Below, piece by piece: positions 57,439 through 64,000 of a stretch of DNA of 64,000 bases (its first letter is position 1; every line of letters begins with the position of its first letter). A program made the position numbers and the translations under genes. Origin of the DNA: Brevundimonas bullata. Its GTDB lineage: Bacteria; Pseudomonadota; Alphaproteobacteria; Caulobacterales; Caulobacteraceae. Where the stretch lies: assembly GCF_014207965.1 (NCBI RefSeq), contig NZ_JACHLM010000005.1, forward strand, positions 186,001 to 250,000, in the 5' to 3' direction. Under the pieces are notes generated by a model. The model worked only from the letters and a program-made list of their open reading frames with translations. It did not search any database and was not told where the DNA came from.

Positions 57439-57875
57439 CCAGGAAGACTTTCGTTTCCGCCGCCGCGCCCGTCATCGCGCTAGGCCTTCTGGGCCTGACC
57501 GTCGCCGCCTGCGCCCAGAAGGGCGTCGAGGCGCCGACCGAGACTGGCGTCTGTTATCATGTGGTCCTGGCCGAGGACGGCAAGTCGGCGCCCCAGATCA
57601 ACGTCGTCGCTCGCAACCAGCCGCAGATCGAGTTCTGCGCCGCGCGTCTTGAGGAAATGCGTCTGCGCTTCCTCCGCCTGGGCGGCAACAACCGCGACAT
57701 GATCGGCGCCTATCAGGGGCAGTTCATCTTCATCGACCGAGGCGGCGTGAAGTTCGGCAAGACGCTGACGGGACAGCGCTTCTTCGCCCTGACGCGGACG
57801 GGGGACGGCCGGCTGGCCATTCCGGGCGCCATTCAGCGCGAGATCGACGGTCGCCCTGTCGCCGTCGCGCCCTAA
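57435..57875 (+). CDS. Lipoprotein of unknown function
   Basis: The 146-residue precursor has a lipoprotein signal with lipobox TVAAC (Cys26). The mature part has two more cysteines and the segment FIFIDRGGVKFGKTLTGQRFFALTRTGDGRLAIPG. It is translationally coupled (ATGA) to the membrane-anchored protein upstream, which suggests a shared envelope role. The family is not recognised. Confidence 0.75.
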   Translation: MTRKTFVSAAAPVIALGLLGLTVAACAQKGVEAPTETGVCYHVVLAEDGKSAPQINVVARNQPQIEFCAARLEEMRLRFLRLGGNNRDMIGAYQGQFIFIDRGGVKFGKTLTGQRFFALTRTGDGRLAIPGAIQREIDGRPVAVAP

Positions 57876-57896
57876 AATTCCCGCCCGCTTGGGTGT

Positions 57897-57911
57897 GAAC
57901 AAAACTGGAAC
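57897..57911 (+). promoter_or_regulatory. LexA (SOS) box upstream of ssb
   Basis: GAAC-N7-GAAC is the exact reverse complement of the alphaproteobacterial LexA operator GTTC-N7-GTTC. It lies 54 bases before the ssb start, where a promoter would be. Confidence 0.75.
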
Positions 57912-57965
57912 ATTCCGTCCCGATCCGCTAGGGATCGGCGGCAAGAACATAAAAGGACATCGGTC

Positions 57966-58472
57966 ATGGCCGGCAGCGTCAACAAGGTCATCCTCATCGG
58001 CAACCTGGGCAAGGACCCGGAAATCCGCACGCTGAACAGCGGCGACCGTGTCGCTAACCTTCGCATCGCGACCTCGGAACAATGGCGCGACAAGGCCACC
58101 GGCGAGCGCAAGGAAAAGACCGAGTGGCATGCGGTCGTCATCTTCAACGAGAACATCGTCAAGGTGGCCGAGAACTACCTGAAGAAGGGCTCGACGGTTT
58201 ACATCGAGGGCTCGTTGCAGACCCGCAAATACACGGACGCCCAAGGCGTCGAGAAATACTCGACCGAGATCGTGCTGCAGCGCTTCAACGGCCAGCTGAC
58301 CATGCTGGGCGGTCGTAACGACAGCCAGGGCGGCGGTCAGGGCGGCGGCTACGGCGGGGGCGGTGGCGGCCGTAACGACGACGACTACTCCTCGGGCTTC
58401 TCGACCGGCGGCGCCAACAAGCCCTCAGGTCCCAAGGAAAGCTACGACCTGAACGACGACATCCCGTTCTAA
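57966..58472 (+). CDS. ssb: Single-stranded DNA-binding protein
   Basis: The 168-residue SSB has the OB-fold ([63 protein letters not shown]), a Gly-rich linker (about 119-145) and the acidic C-terminal tip DLNDDIPF that binds repair and replication partners. An SOS box lies upstream and a terminator downstream, so it is a single-gene unit. Confidence 0.96.
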   Translation: MAGSVNKVILIGNLGKDPEIRTLNSGDRVANLRIATSEQWRDKATGERKEKTEWHAVVIFNENIVKVAENYLKKGSTVYIEGSLQTRKYTDAQGVEKYSTEIVLQRFNGQLTMLGGRNDSQGGGQGGGYGGGGGGRNDDDYSSGFSTGGANKPSGPKESYDLNDDIPF

Positions 58473-58494
58473 GGTCGGTTCAATCGAATGATCA

Positions 58495-58529
58495 GGCCGC
58501 GTCTTCCGAAAGGAGGGCGCGGCCTTTTT
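58495..58529 (+). terminator. Rho-independent terminator after ssb
   Basis: The stem GGCCGCG with CGCGGCC encloses a 16-nt loop that contains a smaller stem, and is followed by five T residues, 23 bases past the ssb stop. Confidence 0.85.
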
Positions 58530-58533
58530 ACTG

Positions 58534-59106
58534 TCAGCGGGCGAAGCGGGCTTGCGTTGCGGCGGCGCTCAGGGCTTCGCGGACGGCGGCGGTCAGTTCG
58601 GGCAGGGATTGCACCTGTTTGACACCGTAAGCCTGGGCCGTGATGTCGACGTTGCCCTTCCTCCAGAAGCCCTGCGGGGCCAGGACGATCAGCTTTCCGC
58701 CGCGGGCGTGCAGGCCCATTTCCAGCAGGCTGATGGGGCTTTGCGTGCCGGGGGCGAAATACATGACGATGACGTCGGCGGATTCCAGCGCGGCGAGTTC
58801 CCATTCGACCTGACGGCGGAACTCGGGCTCGTCGGCCTCGGGGCGCCAGTTGGGGTTCCAGTCGGGACGGCGGGGATTGAGGATGACCACGTCCATGTCG
58901 GCCAGGGCCGAGGTCATGGCCGCCTGCCAGTCCGGCGCGCCGCCCATGTCGATGCTGCCGCCCAGGAAGACGCGCGGCCGGCTGTCGTCGATGGGCAGGG
59001 GCTGGGGCGAGACCACGTTGCTGGGACCCTTGGCGGGCTGCGCGAGCGCGGGCGCGGCGCTGAAGGCGGCGACGGTCATCATCAGGGCGGCCAGGGTGCG
59101 GGTCAT
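58534..59106 (-). CDS. Exported nucleoside 2-deoxyribosyltransferase-like protein
   Basis: The 190-residue product has a signal peptide (MTRTLAALMMTVAAFSAAPALAQ). The remaining ~165 residues match the nucleoside deoxyribosyltransferase-like fold: VFLGGSIDMGGAPDWQAAM, VVILNPRRPDW, EFRRQVEWELAALESADVIVMYFAPGTQSPISLLEMG. In related enzymes the Glu in the PIxLLEMG helix is the nucleophile. Family members are usually cytoplasmic. The start at 59106 was chosen because it begins the signal peptide. Confidence 0.75.
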   Translation of the reverse strand: MTRTLAALMMTVAAFSAAPALAQPAKGPSNVVSPQPLPIDDSRPRVFLGGSIDMGGAPDWQAAMTSALADMDVVILNPRRPDWNPNWRPEADEPEFRRQVEWELAALESADVIVMYFAPGTQSPISLLEMGLHARGGKLIVLAPQGFWRKGNVDITAQAYGVKQVQSLPELTAAVREALSAAATQARFAR

Positions 59107-59238
59107 CGATCTGCCTCGGGTTCGCGAAGGGGCGGGGGATAGCACCCTGTCGGGCGAAGACTAGGGCAGGCGTGATGGAAAAGAGCCGTCATCGAACGTG
59201 ACGGGCCTTTCGCGCCGGGCTGTGGCATCAGGTCGCGG

Positions 59239-60141
59239 GTGTCCAGCCAACGTCATTCCCCGCTCAGTCTGCTCGAGATCGGCGCCATCATCGCGGTGAT
59301 GCTGATCTGGGGCATCAACAACGCCGCCGCCAAGATCGCCACCGAGGTCATGCCGCCGCTGATGGTGGGGGCGCTGCGATTCGCCATCGCCGCCGCCTGT
59401 CTGGTCTGGTTCGTCCGACCGCCTTTCCCGAACTGGAAGAGCCTGCTGATCATCGCCGTTGTGGGCGGTCCGATCCACTATGGCCTGATCTATCTGGCTT
59501 TCTGGCTGGCCCATGACGTCAGCCCGGTGACAGTGGCGACCCAGCTGTGGATTCCGCTGACCTCGCTGTTCGCCTTCCTCTTGCTGGGCGAGCGGATCAG
59601 CCGGATGGCGACGGTCGGGCTGGTCATTGCCTTTGTCGGGGTGGCCTGGATGACGCTGGACCCTCACGCCTTGCAGGACTGGAAGGCGATTGCGGTGGGG
59701 GCGGCTGGCGCCTCGGCCTGGGCGCTGACGACGGTGATCGCGCGGCGCACCACCTCCATCCCGCCGCTGAAAATGCAGGGACTGCTGGCCCTGATGGCCT
59801 TTCCGGTGCTGACCATCGGCTCCCTGGCGTTCGAGACGGGACAGTGGGAGGCCGCGAAGGCGGCGTCGCCCATGGTCTGGGGCACGGTGGTTTGGGCGGG
59901 TGTGATTTCGTCAGTGTTCGCAACCAGTCTGGTCTTCTGGCTGGTGCAGCGGCGCGAGGCGGGGCGGGTGACGCCCTATCTTCTGGGCTCGCCCCTGGTC
60001 TCCATCCTGATCGGCTGGCTGTGGATGGGCGACGTGCTGACGCCGCAGATCCTGACCGGGGTGGCCATCGCTCTGATCGGGGTGGTCACGGTCGCCCTGG
60101 GGGAGCGCGGCTTGCGCGCCGGCGCCCCCGCCAAGGTCTGA
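59239..60141 (+). CDS. DMT-superfamily (EamA) transporter
   Basis: The 300-residue inner-membrane protein has about ten hydrophobic segments in two EamA halves, each starting with a typical strand: IGAIIAVMLIWGINNAAAKIA and GAAGASAWALTTVIARRTT. GEIL-type motifs appear as LLLGERISRMATVGLVIAFVGV and LWMGDVLTPQILTGVAIALIGV. The start is a GTG. The transported solute (amino acids, metabolites or drugs) cannot be inferred. It ends 9 bases before the convergent sodC. Confidence 0.88.
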   Translation: MSSQRHSPLSLLEIGAIIAVMLIWGINNAAAKIATEVMPPLMVGALRFAIAAACLVWFVRPPFPNWKSLLIIAVVGGPIHYGLIYLAFWLAHDVSPVTVATQLWIPLTSLFAFLLLGERISRMATVGLVIAFVGVAWMTLDPHALQDWKAIAVGAAGASAWALTTVIARRTTSIPPLKMQGLLALMAFPVLTIGSLAFETGQWEAAKAASPMVWGTVVWAGVISSVFATSLVFWLVQRREAGRVTPYLLGSPLVSILIGWLWMGDVLTPQILTGVAIALIGVVTVALGERGLRAGAPAKV

Positions 60142-60150
60142 TCGTCCAGC

Positions 60151-60783
60151 TTAGTTGGCGCTGAGGACGGCGCAGGCCACGCGGTCGCCGGCGCCGCCGA
60201 TGGGCTGGCTGTTGTGGTCGTCGGGGTTGGCGTGGATCACCAGGGCCGAGCCGTCCGCGTCCCATAGCCACTGGCCGGGGCCGTCCTGGCTGATGCGCGC
60301 CTGGGTGGTGAAGAACTCAGCCTTCGCCGACCCGTCCGCGGCGGCGTAGAGGTTGGGCAGGTCGCCGTCGTCTGGGCCTTGGGCGTTCAGCAGGCCGTGC
60401 GGCGTCTTGGGATCTGTGTGGTTGATGTGGGCGCCCGCCGAGGTGAAGGGGGCTGCGCATTGGCCCGTGGCGTGGATGTGGATGCCATGCCAGCCTGGCG
60501 TCAGGCCCGTGGCTTCGACCTTGATCAGCAGGCCCGTCGCGCCCTGCGTCATGGTGGCCTTGCCGATTTCGGCGCCTTGGCCGTTGATGATCACGGCCTG
60601 ACCGGTCTGGCCCGGCGTGGCGCGGGGCATCATGGCCGAATGGTCCATGGCGCGGGCCTGGCCCCCGGCCGAAGCGTGCGCGCCGTGGTTCATGGCGGCG
60701 TGATCATGGCTCTGCGCCGAGGCGCTGGCGGCGATCAGCGAGGTCGTAGCGATGGCGGCGAGGGCATAGGCGTTCATACGCAT
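60151..60783 (-). CDS. sodC: Periplasmic Cu,Zn superoxide dismutase with His/Met-rich N-terminal extension
   Basis: The 210-residue precursor has a signal peptide (to ASASAQ, about residue 23). An extension of about 30 residues holds HDHAAMNHGAH and MDHSAMM, then the SodC fold: GWHGIHIHATGQC (Cu His pair and disulfide Cys), AGAHINHTDPKTPHGLLNAQGPDDGDLPNL (Zn His/Asp loop), LVIHANPDDHNSQPIGGAGDRVACAVL (fourth Cu His and second Cys). The start could be ATG 60783 or 60777. The extension could bind copper and help load the enzyme. Confidence 0.93.
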   Translation of the reverse strand: MRMNAYALAAIATTSLIAASASAQSHDHAAMNHGAHASAGGQARAMDHSAMMPRATPGQTGQAVIINGQGAEIGKATMTQGATGLLIKVEATGLTPGWHGIHIHATGQCAAPFTSAGAHINHTDPKTPHGLLNAQGPDDGDLPNLYAAADGSAKAEFFTTQARISQDGPGQWLWDADGSALVIHANPDDHNSQPIGGAGDRVACAVLSAN

Positions 60784-60906
60784 GGATTTCCTGTCCTTTT
60801 GGGCATGGGGATAACAGCGGCACAGCTTTGCCACCACGGCCCCCGGATGCTAGAAACCGGAATAGCGGATCACGTTCCGATTCCGGCCATTTAAAGCCTG
60901 ATTTCC

Positions 60907-63675
<2,769 letters not shown>

Positions 63676-63686
63676 CTTTCGCCCTC

Positions 63687-63805
63687 CCGCTCACCCCGGC
63701 GGACGCCGGGGTCCAGTCCTTTGGCTTTAACGTCGACGACGGCCTTGAAGCAAGCGGCGGCGCGTGTGGCTCTCACTGGATCCCGGCGTCCGCCGGGATG
63801 AGCGG
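63687..63805. repeat. Paired REP-like palindromes, core GCTCA(T/C)CCCGGCGGACGCCGGG
   Basis: The left arm (63687-63718) and right arm (63775-63805) are inverted copies that differ at two positions over 31 bases. Each arm is itself a hairpin (CCCCGGC-GGAC-GCCGGGG and TCCCGGC-GTCC-GCCGGGA). About 56 bases without a gene separate them. The arm core is shared with the hairpin at 37077-37130. Confidence 0.85.
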
Positions 63806-63813
63806 AGGTTTGC

Positions 63814-64000
63814 ATGAGCGCTGAAATGCAGATCGACGGCCAACCCGCCAGCGCCGCCGACCTCGGCCATTTCGTCCTGTCCAACTATGGCGCCTTCACC
63901 TCGATGCAGGTGGAGGACGGCGGGGTGCGGGGGCTGGATCTGCATCTGGCCCGGCTGGAGGCCGAGGCCGTCGAACTGTTTGGCGTCGCCGTGCCCGAGC
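63814..64000 (+). CDS. Class IV aminotransferase family protein, N-terminal part only
   Basis: An ATG preceded by GCGGAGG opens a frame of at least 62 codons running off the right edge. The visible protein, with FVLSNYGAFTSMQVEDGGVRGLDLHLARLEAEAVELFG, fits the start of class IV PLP aminotransferases (4-amino-4-deoxychorismate lyase/branched-chain aminotransferase type), where the Arg-Leu-x-HLARL helix is typical. The PLP lysine is beyond the window, so the specific enzyme cannot be named. Confidence 0.65.
   Translation, partial: MSAEMQIDGQPASAADLGHFVLSNYGAFTSMQVEDGGVRGLDLHLARLEAEAVELFGVAVPE

Overview
The window is a stretch of high-GC alphaproteobacterial chromosome. Gene content points to Caulobacterales, most likely Brevundimonas or a close relative: a tandem flagellin cluster followed by a FlaG-like and a FlaEY-like gene, prs-rplY-pth gene order, bamD-recN, a petABC bc1 operon, many secreted peptidases, DUF4139 proteins, and the paired intergenic palindromes common in this order. 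Genus is an inference from family resemblance; no rRNA is present. I saw no tRNA, rRNA, CRISPR array or insertion sequence.

Layout. 0-11 kb: a secreted-protein fragment at the left edge, threonine dehydrogenase lacking the usual structural-zinc cysteines, topoisomerase IB, rlmJ, a glutamine amidotransferase, a hybrid histidine kinase with a periplasmic sensor, hemF with an FNR/FixK-like site, a dipeptidase, a DUF2726 protein and trmL. 11-14 kb: petA-petB-petC. 14-19 kb: two tandem secreted M28 peptidases, a lipoprotein and an O-acetylhomoserine sulfhydrylase. 19-22.5 kb: two related secreted proteins with acidic DxDxDG loops, then ychF. 22.5-30.4 kb: an interval bounded on each side by a related long palindrome. 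It holds a probable four-gene copper-handling operon (DUF2946-like, TonB receptor, PepSY membrane protein, PCuAC chaperone) and a DUF4139 pair. It separates ychF from pth-rplY-(lipoprotein)-prs. 34-40 kb: bamD, recN with an imperfect SOS-like box, a frameshifted GIY-YIG gene, unknowns, exonuclease III and a secreted Cys-repeat protein. 40-46.5 kb: MBL hydrolase/enoyl-CoA hydratase, a GNAT gene, the coupled DUF1285-nudix-cca operon, and a YafD-like EEP protein.

46.7-49.6 kb is the most unusual part. Six tightly overlapping genes encode a DUF2793 tail-fibre-like protein with a glycine-rich end, a 51-residue acidic protein, a two-TM holin-like protein, an M15 endolysin, and a spanin-like pair in which the outer-membrane lipoprotein gene begins out of frame inside the inner-membrane gene. 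No capsid, terminase or integrase is adjacent. The best reading is an auxiliary adhesion/lysis locus of a gene transfer agent or domesticated phage.

49.7-57.9 kb: a sigma-54-type promoter precedes three near-identical 255-residue flagellins that share a conserved stem-loop leader. Then come FlaG, a divergent fourth flagellin, a FlaEY-like propeller protein and two envelope proteins. 57.9-64 kb: ssb with a canonical alphaproteobacterial SOS box, a secreted deoxyribosyltransferase-like protein, a DMT transporter, SodC with a His/Met-rich extension, gyrA with Ala and Met at the two main quinolone positions, a paired palindrome and the start of a class IV aminotransferase.
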